This document shows positions 1 through 6,847 of a stretch of DNA of 46,279 nt, in pieces. This stretch comes from a virus. Every line of letters begins with the position of its first letter. Positions within the stretch are counted from its first letter, which is position 1. The stretch lies in the IMG/VR virus record IMGVR_UViG_3300044492_000070, positions 1-46,279 of that record. One strand, 5' to 3'. Both the position numbers and the translations under genes were made by a program. The notes beneath the pieces are model-generated. The model did not search any database, was not told the origin of the DNA, and saw nothing but the letters and a program-made list of their open reading frames with translations.

Positions 1-127
1 CCCCGATCAGGTAGCAGGCATCACCCGGATTGGAGCTTGACGCCTTCGTCACCTTCACCTTCTCGGGCGCGAGGATCGCCGTCCCCTTCGTCCAGATCGT
101 GTCGGTGGCGGGGAAGAGCGCGATCCC
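1..127. repeat. Terminal overlap, left copy
   Basis: These 127 bases are identical to 46153-46279. An endolysin reading frame continues exactly across the join, so this is the overlap of a circular assembly or a circularly permuted/terminally redundant genome. The length of 127 is typical of an assembler k-mer, so it is not evidence for a biological terminal repeat of that size. Confidence 0.95.
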
Positions 128-541
128 CGAGGTGGCATGCGAGAGCGCGAAGTCGAGCAGGGAGCAGCCGCCGCTCTCGACTGGCCCCCAGGCCGGAACC
201 TTCGACCCCTGCATGGAGGCGTACTCGGTCTGCACCTGATTGATCGCGGGGTTGTCGAGCGCCTGCTCCCCGGCGTGAGGCAGACCCTTCTTGATTACGG
301 CAGCGCGGATCTTGTCGTAGCGGCCGGTGCCGTAGCCGTTCTTGCCCGGATCCCACTCATCGAGCGCGGCCTCCAGCTTCTTGTTGAAGGCGTTGTCCCA
401 GACCTCGGGCTCCCACGGCAGGAACCCGAGCCGGGACATCGCCCTCTTCAGGGCGAGGGCCGTGTTCCCCTTGTGCTTCCCGTCGCCCTCGACCGAGTAC
501 GGCCCGGTGTAGGGGAAGTCGGTCTTGCTGATCGTCGCCAT
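1..541 (-). CDS. Endolysin, peptidoglycan-binding-like plus M23 peptidase-like (5' part)
   Basis: The gene starts with ATG at 541, runs leftward off the window start and continues from 46152 to 45917; joined it is 777 bp, 258 residues. The N-terminal part (about residues 19-75) looks like a peptidoglycan-binding domain (NTALALKRAMSRLGFLPWEP). The C-terminal half resembles a LytM/M23 endopeptidase, ending in GYTPHAHIGI, the usual zinc-binding HxH region. The expected first HxxxD motif is not clear, so catalysis is inferred. It should cut peptidoglycan peptides at host lysis. Its start abuts the stop of the gene at 542-865, and a holin-like gene lies just downstream on the circle at 45584-45844, giving a lysis cassette. 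Confidence 0.75.
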   Translation of the reverse strand, partial: MATISKTDFPYTGPYSVEGDGKHKGNTALALKRAMSRLGFLPWEPEVWDNAFNKKLEAALDEWDPGKNGYGTGRYDKIRAAVIKKGLPHAGEQALDNPAINQVQTEYASMQGSKVPAWGPVESGGCSLLDFALSHATSGIALFPATDTIWTKGTAILAPEKVKVTKASSSNPGDACYLIG

Positions 542-865
542 TTACTTCCTCGCCCTCGACTTCGTCGTCTTCGCCTCGGACTCGGGCAGGTCGACGTTCG
601 CCTCGGGCGGATTGGCCGCTGCCTCACGCGCCTCCTCGGCGGCGACGAGCGCCTGCTCGACGCTGCCAGCGCAGGCCGGGGAGCAGAAGTACTGCGTCGG
701 GGACATGATCGGCATCACATAGCCCGTCATCCCCTCAGGCAGAGCCGGGGTCACGGATGCGTTGATCTGGATCCAGCCCGACCGACTCGCCGGGTCGAGG
801 CTGTTGCCCGGACACGCCTCGTTGTCGCAGGTGATCGTGATGCTCGTTACGGTCTCGAGGCTCAT
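542..865 (-). CDS. Hypothetical protein with Cys pairs
   Basis: A 107-residue protein of unknown function. It carries a Cys-x4-Cys near residue 15 and a second Cys-x3-Cys (YFCSPACAGS) in the middle, suggesting a zinc site, followed by an Ala/Glu-rich helix and a basic tail (KTTKSRARK). The ATG at 865 is chosen over an upstream TTG because AGGAGA lies before it; the palindromic repeat at 878-895 lies immediately upstream of this ribosome binding site. Its stop codon directly abuts the endolysin start, so the two are probably translated from one mRNA. Confidence 0.7.
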   Translation of the reverse strand: MSLETVTSITITCDNEACPGNSLDPASRSGWIQINASVTPALPEGMTGYVMPIMSPTQYFCSPACAGSVEQALVAAEEAREAAANPPEANVDLPESEAKTTKSRARK

Positions 866-875
866 CTCTGTTCTC

Positions 876-1271
876 CTAACTTGGGATTCCAAGTTGCATC
901 GTCTCAGAGAAGTCGGCCAGCGTGAACTCTCTCAGCCGCGGTTGCCAGCGCATGGCCACCCCTCCCCGCTTCAGCTTCACCTTACGCCAGCCCCAGAGCT
1001 CAAGCACGGTGCCCGGTGTCGAGAGCCAGTCGATGGACTCCTGCGCTCTCTCCTCGAGGATCTTCCGCTCGTGGGCGGCGAAGTCGGAACCGCAGGACTG
1101 GATCCCGACGACGCCCCTCTCTGGATCCAAGGCGATGATGTCGATGATCCCGAACAGGTCTTGCCGGATCCCGTGCGGCCCGACGAACGAGTTGTAGCGC
1201 TCCACGATCCCGCACACCCTTCCCTGGTTGCGAAGCTCTCTCAGCGTCCTCTGGGTTGGCGATGTCGACAT
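876..1271 (-). CDS. PD-(D/E)XK nuclease-like protein
   Basis: A 131-residue protein. The core RQDLFGIIDIIALD followed by GVVGIQSCG fits the acidic-then-Q/ExK region of small PD-(D/E)XK or VRR-NUC/Holliday-resolvase-type nucleases found in phages, but the usual catalytic Lys is not evident, so the activity is uncertain. The start ATG at 1271 has a good AGGAGGG site upstream. The last codons (QLGIPS-stop) are encoded by the dispersed 18-bp palindrome at 878-895, so the repeat has become the C-terminus. It is divergent from the 1283 gene with only 11 bp between starts. Confidence 0.6.
   Translation of the reverse strand: MSTSPTQRTLRELRNQGRVCGIVERYNSFVGPHGIRQDLFGIIDIIALDPERGVVGIQSCGSDFAAHERKILEERAQESIDWLSTPGTVLELWGWRKVKLKRGGVAMRWQPRLREFTLADFSETMQLGIPS
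878..895. repeat. Dispersed palindrome copy 1
   Basis: AACTTGGGATTCCAAGTT. It encodes the end of the 876-1271 gene and lies just upstream of the Shine-Dalgarno of the 542-865 gene. Confidence 0.95.
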
Positions 1272-1282
1272 GGTGCCCTCCT

Positions 1283-2947
1283 ATGATCGGGTGGATGGGT
1301 TTCCTCTCGTCTGTCCGTGACGCCTACCGTGGGGTCGACCGTGCCGTCACGGGGGCGGAGCGCAGGGCGCTCGAGATCGCGGTTCCGAAGAAGGATCGCA
1401 AGAGCGCCAAGGAGTTTGCCCACTTCCTCGATCGCTTCGCCGGGATGATCCAGTCGGACGCACCGAACACCGATGTCGCTCCGTCGTTCGTGCATGAGAC
1501 CCTGACTCCGTTCAGGGAGGCGAAGAAGCACCCGACGCCCTGGAACCTGTACGCGGCGGCGGGATCTGCGATGGCGGTCTTCCCGTGGGGGACGAAGTCT
1601 CACGCTGGCCCCAGAGAGTGGGATTCGCTGGCTGTCCCCGGAGGCCGGATCGTCAACACCGAGACGGAGCAGTCCCCGACCTACAGGTTCATCCCTCCCG
1701 GCGCCGACCAGCCGATCAGGAATGTCTACAACGACGTGACTATGAACGACGCCCACTCTCACATCAACATGCTCTCCCACACCGACCGCTCTGTCCCGCG
1801 AGAGGTGCTGCACGACTTCATGGCTCCGCTCAACAACCGCTTTCAGGAGCATGGGATTCCGATTGACGCGATGCCCGTCAACGTCAAGGTCGCGGCGTCG
1901 GTTCTGCGGAGCCAGATGAAGCCGGGGGAGAAGAAGTACACCCCTTACACCGAGCGGCAGTCGCTGGGCCTCCTGCAAAGCCAGCTCGAAGACCTGACCT
2001 CGGTGGCGGAGAGTATGATGACCGATCCGCGCAGGGCGGCTTCCTACGCCTCTGGGATCCGGCAGCAGCTTCAGACCAACGACGCCAGCCCCCGCGCTTT
2101 CGCCAAGTCCATGAAGATCCTCGAGGGCTACCAGCGAAGCCCGGAGGGAGGCGACGACCCTCGCTACGAGCTTCCGTCCTACGCCCGGGGCCAGGGGATC
2201 GTGGATCTTCTGAAGAAGATTCAGGATCCCGACGAGTGGGAGCAGAGGACATCGGGGATCTCGGTGCCGAGAGCGAGCGAACACCGTCCCGCTGACGAAG
2301 GCCCGTCGCTGACCTTCGAGCCGCACTGGTACGAGGCCCGGTCGCAGCACACCCACGACGAGTGGGCGCGGATGTCGAGGGCGGAGAGAGACGACGCGGC
2401 CGACAGGGTCTCGAGCGGTCTCCCCGCCAGAGGCGATTCTCTCGACCGGGCGACGGAGGCGGTGATGGGTGCGATAGGTCACCCGACGCCGGCTCGTATC
2501 GAGCCGCATGAGACCCTTGCCGACCTGGGCCTCGACACCGGGGTTAACACCCGGCCCTCGCTGACGGAGATCACCCGTGGAGCGGATGTGAACGCCAGCA
2601 CGTTCGAGGAGTTCATCACCCGGCATGAGGAGGCGGCACGTCACGCCCGGGCAGGGGTCGGTGAGGAGGAGTGGAGACGGATGTCGCCGGAGGAGCGAAG
2701 CTCTCTGATCCGGGCGCAGATGGATCAGAACCGCCGCTCGGCCGAACACTCACGGGCGCAGTCGCACATGCAGGCTTTGGCTGATCGGGCCGACGAGCTT
2801 CACCGCAGCGGGATCGAGCTTGACATCACGGAGAGAGCGGTGCTGGCGGCGTCCCGTAACCCGGAGTGGAACCTGATGTCGGAGCAGGAGCGGCAGGCGG
2901 AGGCTAGGCGGGAGCGGCGCCGGATCGCCCACGAGTCGCAACGCTGA
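1283..2947 (+). CDS. Large protein of unknown function, opposite to its neighbours
   Basis: A 554-residue protein not recognised. It opens with MIGWMGFLSSVRD; the second Met (1295) is an alternative start, similar to the MGFLDS opening of the giant virion protein at 22999-27195. No clear Shine-Dalgarno precedes either start. Three related segments, DEWARMSRAER (about residue 365), EEWRRMSPEER (about 465) and PEWNLMSEQER (about 530), form an EW-x2-MS-x2-ER repeat in a charged helical C-terminus. It runs rightward while all neighbours run leftward, and its 3' end overlaps the convergent 2904-3140 gene by 44 bp. The antisense frame is also open, but its composition looks like a shadow. It could be a virion-associated or cargo protein. 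Confidence 0.65.
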   Translation: MIGWMGFLSSVRDAYRGVDRAVTGAERRALEIAVPKKDRKSAKEFAHFLDRFAGMIQSDAPNTDVAPSFVHETLTPFREAKKHPTPWNLYAAAGSAMAVFPWGTKSHAGPREWDSLAVPGGRIVNTETEQSPTYRFIPPGADQPIRNVYNDVTMNDAHSHINMLSHTDRSVPREVLHDFMAPLNNRFQEHGIPIDAMPVNVKVAASVLRSQMKPGEKKYTPYTERQSLGLLQSQLEDLTSVAESMMTDPRRAASYASGIRQQLQTNDASPRAFAKSMKILEGYQRSPEGGDDPRYELPSYARGQGIVDLLKKIQDPDEWEQRTSGISVPRASEHRPADEGPSLTFEPHWYEARSQHTHDEWARMSRAERDDAADRVSSGLPARGDSLDRATEAVMGAIGHPTPARIEPHETLADLGLDTGVNTRPSLTEITRGADVNASTFEEFITRHEEAARHARAGVGEEEWRRMSPEERSSLIRAQMDQNRRSAEHSRAQSHMQALADRADELHRSGIELDITERAVLAASRNPEWNLMSEQERQAEARRERRRIAHESQR

Positions 2948-3140
2948 CGGCAGTGATGTTGTCGGGGTTGAAGTGGACGGCCCACTCGACTCCGTCCGGG
3001 GTGTCCATGTAGGCGTGAGGCAGAGGGACTGACGGGTCTGCGAGCGCCTTGTCGAGCGAGTAGAGGAACTCCTCGACAGAGGGGGTGTGGAACTCCGAGC
3101 TCTTCCCGTCTGTGGTGGAGATGATGTAGGTCTCGCTCAT
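2904..3140 (-). CDS. Small hypothetical protein
   Basis: A 78-residue acidic protein opening MSETYIISTTDGKSSEF. Not recognised. Its ATG overlaps the stop of the 3137-3319 gene (ATGA), typical of translational coupling. Its last 44 bp overlap the 3' end of the rightward 1283-2947 gene, so transcripts from the two sides would be complementary there. Confidence 0.7.
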   Translation of the reverse strand: MSETYIISTTDGKSSEFHTPSVEEFLYSLDKALADPSVPLPHAYMDTPDGVEWAVHFNPDNITAVSVATRGRSGAAPA

Positions 3141-3319
3141 GTCGCCTCCACCGGGATCTTCATTTTCGGAAGCTCGTAGCGGAGGCTGACCGAGTAGATG
3201 CCCTCCTCGTTTCGGTCGGCCGACAACTCGACCGCCCAGCCGCGCTTACGCAGGGCGGTGCCCACCTCGCCAAGCACTTGGCTCGCGGCCTCCACGAGGA
3301 TCTGCTCAGGCTCGCTCAT
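3137..3319 (-). CDS. Small hypothetical protein
   Basis: A 60-residue protein (MSEPEQILVEAASQVLGEVG...). The N-terminus is helical; the rest alternates as beta strands (YSVSLRYELP). The ATG at 3319 is preferred to a longer upstream frame because it forms an ATGA overlap with the stop of the 3316-3558 gene. Function unknown. Confidence 0.7.
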   Translation of the reverse strand: MSEPEQILVEAASQVLGEVGTALRKRGWAVELSADRNEEGIYSVSLRYELPKMKIPVEAT

Positions 3320-3558
3320 GCCATGAACCCGGGGCCGAGGATGACCTCGCACTCACGCACCTGGGGATTTCTCGATCTCGTGTACCAGTTGATGGAGGCT
3401 CCACGCAAAGCGAGGGACTCCACCAGAGCCTTGTCGCGGATGTGGATCATCGGGAAGCCGCGGAAGACGGTCTTGAAGTAGACCTTGGGGGACTCCATCA
3501 GCTTCGCTATGACCTCGTCGCGTTTCGCCGTCCGGTCGTCGGGTGACACTGTTCCCAT
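3316..3558 (-). CDS. Small hypothetical protein
   Basis: An 80-residue basic protein beginning MGTVSPDDRTAKRDEV. The ATG at 3558 is preceded by AAAGGTGAGG, a strong ribosome binding site that an upstream GTG at 3567 would place inside the gene. Not recognised. It belongs to the leftward chain of overlapping small genes. Confidence 0.7.
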   Translation of the reverse strand: MGTVSPDDRTAKRDEVIAKLMESPKVYFKTVFRGFPMIHIRDKALVESLALRGASINWYTRSRNPQVRECEVILGPGFMA

Positions 3559-3642
3559 GAACCTCACCTTTCAAGATGTGATGTTGGCCCTGATCGCTGC
3601 GGCGCTCATCCTGATTTTCTGCTTCGGCACGAACACGGTCGG

Positions 3643-3843
3643 CTAGAGACCCGCCTCCACATCGGCGGTCTCGAACTTCCCGTTCTTCTTGGCGAAAGCC
3701 CTATTGACGCGCATGATCGCGTCCTCGAGCGCGGTGTTGGCGAGGGCGAACTCCCTGGCCGCGTCTCCGTTTCCACCTCCGAGACCCTGCTTCGCGGCCT
3801 CGATGTCGGTCTGAGCGTCGAGCAGCTTCGTGACGATGGTCAT
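3643..3843 (-). CDS. Small hypothetical helical protein
   Basis: A 66-residue protein (MTIVTKLLDAQTDIEAAKQG...) predicted almost wholly alpha-helical with a Gly-rich break. The ATG at 3843 is chosen because it overlaps the end of the 3840-4034 gene; the longer frame upstream lies inside that gene. Function unknown. Confidence 0.7.
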   Translation of the reverse strand: MTIVTKLLDAQTDIEAAKQGLGGGNGDAAREFALANTALEDAIMRVNRAFAKKNGKFETADVEAGL

Positions 3844-4034
3844 TGTGATTCCTCCAGTGTTTGTCGGGCGATGGTCTCGATCTCGCAGATGTGCGTGTAG
3901 AGCGTGAACGCGAGGTGCTGCCAGTTTCCCGGTTCCTTGCCGATGTCGGTGAAGACGAAGCCGTTGTCCTTGATCATCTTCAAGACCTCCGGCTGGACGG
4001 CCTGAATCTGGATCAGCGCCTCGCGCTTGGTCAT
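3840..4034 (-). CDS. Small hypothetical protein
   Basis: A 64-residue protein (MTKREALIQIQAVQPEVLKM...). Not recognised. It overlaps both neighbours by four bases, so it is translated as part of the leftward small-gene operon. Confidence 0.7.
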   Translation of the reverse strand: MTKREALIQIQAVQPEVLKMIKDNGFVFTDIGKEPGNWQHLAFTLYTHICEIETIARQTLEESQ

Positions 4035-4348
4035 AGGGAGTCGACGAGCCCGTCGACGTAGCCCTGCCAGCGCCAGCGAGCATACGCCTCGGCGCGCTGG
4101 ATCCGGTCGGCCCCGTTGACGATTGGGTTCTTGAGGCCGTCGCGCTCCATCGCCTCGATGCAGGCGTCGACGTTGGCCTTGACGTAGTCCTCGAGCGGCG
4201 GGGCAGGACGGCCCACCTTCAGGTCTTCGATCACAAGTACAGGCATCTCCCCCTCCTCTCCGGCAACGAGTAGCTCGCTGGCGGGGCTTACCGATTCCAC
4301 CATCGCCTGATGCTCCTCGTCCGTCAAAGGTACGAGTTCATCCGTCAC
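4031..4348 (-). CDS. Hypothetical acidic protein
   Basis: A 105-residue acidic protein starting with GTG at 4348, within GTGA shared with the upstream stop; GGAGGG lies before it. The C-terminal half (DRIQRAEAYARWRWQGYVDG) is helical with aromatic residues. No family recognised. Confidence 0.7.
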   Translation of the reverse strand: MTDELVPLTDEEHQAMVESVSPASELLVAGEEGEMPVLVIEDLKVGRPAPPLEDYVKANVDACIEAMERDGLKNPIVNGADRIQRAEAYARWRWQGYVDGLVDSL

Positions 4349-4518
4349 GTCTTACCCTCCTTCTCCTTGGCCTCGAACGCTGCGACGTAGCGGTCGATGT
4401 AGCTCTCGAACGAACGCTGCATCGTGGTGTCGTTCTTGAGCAGGCACATCTTCAGCCGCCGCCACTTGTCCTCCGAGATCCTGACGGTGACCGCCCTGCG
4501 CTTCGGCTTCTCATCCAT
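4345..4518 (-). CDS. Ribbon-helix-helix-like DNA-binding protein
   Basis: A 57-residue ORF. The start of the protein, AVTVRISEDKWRRLKMCLL, has the strand-then-helix pattern of CopG/Arc-type ribbon-helix-helix proteins, followed by a second helix (SFESYIDRYVAAFEAK). It is the first gene of the leftward operon, and its ATG lies about one base downstream of the predicted transcription start of the promoter at 4526-4555. That is the usual place for a phage regulator; it may autoregulate. Target unknown. Confidence 0.7.
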   Translation of the reverse strand: MDEKPKRRAVTVRISEDKWRRLKMCLLKNDTTMQRSFESYIDRYVAAFEAKEKEGKT

Positions 4519-4525
4519 GCTGCGG

Positions 4526-4555
4526 AGTCTACTTGGTGATTCGCCGTCAGGTCAA
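4526..4555 (-). promoter_or_regulatory. Leftward promoter of the small-gene/late operon
   Basis: Read leftward: -35 TTGACC at 4555-4550, an 18-base spacer, and -10 TAGACT at 4531-4526. The predicted start is around 4519, one base from the ATG at 4518, so the transcript would be nearly leaderless. The same TAGACT hexamer and arrangement recur at 6774-6802. Confidence 0.7.
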
Positions 4556-4860
4556 CAACGCAGCAGAATAAGGCGCTGTGCGTGGAGAGGGTGGGACTCC
4601 GAAGGCGCGCCTGATCTGGTGGAGGTACCACCCCCCGGGACTCCGGCGCTCGCGCTCGCGCTCGGGGGGAGAGGGGGCCGCCAGGGCAGGTGAGGTGCAT
4701 CGAGGCCGCGTTGCCTCATCGCGCAACGGCGCACCCTCGCCGCGTTGCCCAAACCGCCAACCGCGCACCCTCGCGCTGGCGCACCGGGCGCAGGCAGGGG
4801 GCAACTTGGTATTCCAAGTTGGACGGGCGCACCGGAGCGGGAATGGCGCAGGCAGTAGCC
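4556..4860. other. Non-coding GC-rich spacer with short repeats
   Basis: About 300 bp between the leftward promoter and the cassette promoter. The rightward frame is open but has Arg/Ser/Pro/Gly-rich shadow composition and no ribosome binding site, so no gene is called. It has short repeats (CCGCGTTGCC twice; GCGCACCCTCGC twice; CGCTCGCGCTCGCGCTCG). It holds copy 2 of the palindrome. A replication or packaging role is possible but unsupported. Confidence 0.5.
4803..4820. repeat. Dispersed palindrome copy 2
   Basis: AACTTGGTATTCCAAGTT, a centre variant (GTATTC instead of GGATTC) with both arms intact. It lies in non-coding DNA 41 bp before the TTGAGC promoter element at 4861. Confidence 0.95.
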
Positions 4861-4896
4861 TTGAGCGGAGCGGGGTAGCGCGGCTGCTGCTACACT
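4861..4896 (+). promoter_or_regulatory. Cassette promoter with extended -10 (twin of 6812-6847)
   Basis: TTGAGC at 4861-4866 and TGC-TACACT ending at 4896, with GCGGGGTAG between. Aligned without gaps to 6812-6850, 30 of 39 positions match, including all of TTGAGC, GCGGGGTAG and CTGCTA. TTGAGC is 24 bases from the -10, too far to be a standard -35, so an extended -10 promoter with an upstream element is the likely reading. Confidence 0.65.
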
Positions 4897-4951
4897 GCGT
4901 GAGCGGTTGGAGTTCGGTACTGCCTTACTCCCTCCGCGCACGAACCTTGAA

Positions 4952-4969
4952 AACTCAAGTGGCGCAGTC
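4952..4969 (+). repeat. Left arm of 18-bp inverted repeat around the cassette gene
   Basis: AACTCAAGTGGCGCAGTC, exact reverse complement of 5706-5723. It lies in the 5' leader of the cassette transcript, 28 bp before the ATG. Confidence 0.9.
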
Positions 4970-4997
4970 ACCAACTCTCACGAAAGCGAGACCACTG

Positions 4998-5690
4998 ATG
5001 ACTGCTGTTAAAACCGCAACACTGACCGAACTCCGCGCATCGCTCAAGGCGATCACGGAGACCGTCGTCGAAGCGGTGGCAGGGGTCGCATCCGCGACTG
5101 TTGCCATCGGCGGAGACCTGCTGACCGCGCAAGCCTTGTTCGAGACCAACTCCAAGTTGGGAGAGTTCAAGGATTGGGCGGTGGCAACGACGGGTTGGAC
5201 GTTCGGCCGTTGCTCCGCCGCGATGCGTGCCTACACTGTCGCGCAGGATCTCCCGGCGGATGCTGGCCGATGTTCGGTCGATACGCTCGCAATGCTGTAC
5301 CGCCTGCCGACCGATGACCGCAAGGAGTTGTATGCCGAAGCGGTCAAGGCAACCGGGCGCACCGGGAAGGTTCCGACTGCCGCAGGGGTCAAGGGTCTCC
5401 TTGAGTCACGCGGCGCAGTCGGCGCGAGTGGCCCGGTCGCTGGCACGAAGAAGAAGAAGAATGTTGATACGAGCGCGCTCGTCGCGGCATTCTTCGCCCG
5501 TGAGGGCATCGCGGAGACCATCGCTGACGCGCTGGATCACGCGGAGCCGCTGGATGTGTTCCTCGCCGGATTCGCAGTCGGCGCGGCGCAGTCCAACCAT
5601 GACGAGGCAACGGTCGTTGCCATCGCGGATGCCATCCGCGAGTTCGTCAATCCGACCGTCTCCGATGATTCGGAGTCGGACGAGAACTAG
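4998..5690 (+). CDS. DUF3102-like protein of the self-contained cassette
   Basis: A 230-residue protein. The segment IGGDLLTAQALFETNSKLGEF followed by KDWAVATTGWTFGRCSAAMR resembles DUF3102-type phage/plasmid proteins (a helix, then a GW-S/TxRxxxxxxR DNA-binding-like segment). LAMLYRLPTDDRKELYAEAV recalls ParB-associated helices. The C-terminus is acidic (SDDSESDEN). It has its own promoter (4861-4896), 5' leader and strong terminator (5725-5756), is flanked by an inverted repeat and sits between two leftward blocks: a moron-like layout. ATG 4998 is the first Met with family similarity; the upstream frame is GC-rich shadow. Plausible roles are regulation or partition; not proven. Confidence 0.75.
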   Translation: MTAVKTATLTELRASLKAITETVVEAVAGVASATVAIGGDLLTAQALFETNSKLGEFKDWAVATTGWTFGRCSAAMRAYTVAQDLPADAGRCSVDTLAMLYRLPTDDRKELYAEAVKATGRTGKVPTAAGVKGLLESRGAVGASGPVAGTKKKKNVDTSALVAAFFAREGIAETIADALDHAEPLDVFLAGFAVGAAQSNHDEATVVAIADAIREFVNPTVSDDSESDEN

Positions 5691-5705
5691 GTAGCACCCA
5701 TTCCC

Positions 5706-5723
5706 GACTGCGCCACTTGAGTT
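5706..5723 (-). repeat. Right arm of 18-bp inverted repeat around the cassette gene
   Basis: GACTGCGCCACTTGAGTT, exact reverse complement of 4952-4969. It falls between the stop codon and the terminator hairpin, so the two ends of the transcript could pair. Confidence 0.9.
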
Positions 5724-5724
5724 G

Positions 5725-5756
5725 AAAGCCCCCGTCTTCGGACGGGGGCTTTTTTT
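5725..5756 (+). terminator. Strong intrinsic terminator
   Basis: A 12-bp perfect stem, AAAGCCCCCGTC paired with GACGGGGGCTTT around a TTCG loop, with the run of T continuing to 5756. It ends the 4998-5690 transcript. It also lies at the 3' end of the convergent 5755-6549 gene, whose stop codon overlaps the T run. Confidence 0.95.
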
Positions 5757-6549
5757 ATGCCCGAACATCGTCGAGCCTCGCTTCAACTTGGGATTCCAAG
5801 TTAGAGCTCGAGTCCTCACCAGCAAGTCGAGCGATAGTCTCGAAGTCCAGCGCCTCCACGTCCTCCAGGCTGTCGGGCAGTGCAAGCTCGATGCGTGCCT
5901 CCGTCATCGGGTCGACGGCATCCAACAGTCGCAGTGCCAGTCCAGCCTGCGCCATAGCCTCCCCGTGCGTGTCCGGCTCGAGGGTGACAGCCTGGATCAC
6001 CTTCTCCGCAATCGAGTGCTTCTCGATGTGTGCCAGTGCAGCCAGGTGACCCCGCACCGAGGTCTTGCCGCCCTGCGTGTAGAACGCTCGCAGTGCAGCT
6101 CGCCGCCGCAGGGTCAGCCGGCCTTTCGCACCGTGCGCCTTCGCGGTCTCAGGGTCTTTCTTCCACAGTGAGTCGGGCGAGTGAGCGTAACAGTGCTGCT
6201 CGCCAGTCTTGCGGTAGGTCAGGCACCCGATCACCCTCCCCGTCCCGTCATCCATCGGGGTGACGTGAATACAGCGCCGATCCAGCTCCGGCAGAGGCCG
6301 TCCATTGGGGAAGTGGCCGCGGTCGGTATTCTGCTTGAACTTCTCCCACCGCTTCTCAAGGTCAGCGAGCCTCTTCCGCTCCAGTGCCTCCGGGGAGCGG
6401 TTGCGCGTCCACTTCGTCTTCGGCAGGAACTCCTCGAGCAGCACGTCGTCGGGGATCGCAAGGGTCTGAAGCTCAGGCCCGGTCACCAGCTCGACCGATC
6501 GGACAGCGCCCGGTTCGGACAGGTCGAAGGGCTCAGGGTTGGCGCTCAT
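5755..6549 (-). CDS. Hypothetical protein with Cys/His cluster
   Basis: A 264-residue protein. A central cluster, RRCIHVTP then GCLTYR then EQHCYAHSPD (about residues 90-125), has the C-x(n)-C-x(n)-C-x2-H spacing of a phage zinc-binding motif often seen with a following basic helix, here KGRLTLRRRAALRAFY. The rest is helical. The ATG at 6549 overlaps the HNH gene stop (ATGA), so the two are co-translated. Near the C-terminus the residues NLESQV come from palindrome copy 3. A small-terminase or DNA-binding role is possible given the HNH partner, but no family is firmly recognised. Confidence 0.65.
   Translation of the reverse strand: MSANPEPFDLSEPGAVRSVELVTGPELQTLAIPDDVLLEEFLPKTKWTRNRSPEALERKRLADLEKRWEKFKQNTDRGHFPNGRPLPELDRRCIHVTPMDDGTGRVIGCLTYRKTGEQHCYAHSPDSLWKKDPETAKAHGAKGRLTLRRRAALRAFYTQGGKTSVRGHLAALAHIEKHSIAEKVIQAVTLEPDTHGEAMAQAGLALRLLDAVDPMTEARIELALPDSLEDVEALDFETIARLAGEDSSSNLESQVEARLDDVRA
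5785..5802. repeat. Dispersed palindrome copy 3 (in coding sequence)
   Basis: AACTTGGGATTCCAAGTT, read leftward as NLESQV near the C-terminus of the 5755-6549 gene. Confidence 0.95.
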
Positions 6550-6767
6550 GCCAGTGCGTCCCCGATCCACCCGGCAGGCAGGCGAGGATGGTGCCTGACG
6601 CCGTGGCAAGGGCGGCAGAGCCAGATCACATCGAGCGGCTTGGAGTAGTCCTCGTGATGGGCCTCCACCTTGACCGACTCACCGCAGTCCTCGCAGGAGT
6701 CAGGTCGAACCAGTGCCCCGCGCCTCACTGCGCGAAGGACTGCCTCGTAGACATTTCGGTGGGCCAT
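6546..6767 (-). CDS. HNH endonuclease
   Basis: A 73-residue protein with the classic compact HNH layout: CEDCG (first zinc Cys pair), VEAHHEDYSKPLDVIWLC (ββα metal core, HH then Asn replaced by Asp/Val region) and CRPCHGVRHH. Small HNH proteins of this size act as DNA nicking or cutting enzymes, in phages often in packaging or as free-standing homing enzymes. It is the first gene of a two-gene leftward unit with a predicted leaderless promoter at 6774-6802. Confidence 0.85.
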   Translation of the reverse strand: MAHRNVYEAVLRAVRRGALVRPDSCEDCGESVKVEAHHEDYSKPLDVIWLCRPCHGVRHHPRLPAGWIGDALA

Positions 6768-6773
6768 TCGTAC

Positions 6774-6802
6774 AGTCTACTAGAGGTGGGCGTTAGTCCC
6801 AA
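6774..6802 (-). promoter_or_regulatory. Leftward promoter of the HNH unit
   Basis: Read leftward: -35 TTGGGA at 6802-6797, 17-base spacer, -10 TAGACT at 6779-6774. The predicted start is about 6767, the A of the HNH ATG, so the mRNA would be leaderless, as for the promoter at 4526-4555. Confidence 0.65.
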
Positions 6803-6811
6803 ATCGCATGG

Positions 6812-6847
6812 TTGAGCCATGCGGGGTAGTGCGGAACCTGCTATACT
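6812..6847 (+). promoter_or_regulatory. Main rightward early promoter with extended -10
   Basis: TTGAGC at 6812-6817, GCGGGGTAG at 6821-6829 and TGC-TATACT ending at 6847. It is the twin of 4861-4896 (30 of 39 positions equal). No good -35 lies 17 bases upstream, so the TGn extended -10 probably matters. It faces the 6919 gene and the long rightward operon. Confidence 0.7.

Noticed and set aside
1241-2749. Long leftward open frame (502 codons) opposite the 1283-2947 gene
   Set aside because: Arg/Leu/Pro-rich composition and no good start; it is the mirror of the GC-rich codons of the rightward gene.
3557-3646. A 30-codon rightward ORF with one hydrophobic helix (MNLTFQDVMLALIAAALILI...)
   Set aside because: It lies in the leader of a leftward gene, has no ribosome site or promoter, and may be chance.
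4578-4997. N-terminal extension of the cassette gene by 140 codons
   Set aside because: It would place the promoter and inverted repeat inside the coding region; the sequence is Arg/Ser/Gly-rich with no ribosome site.
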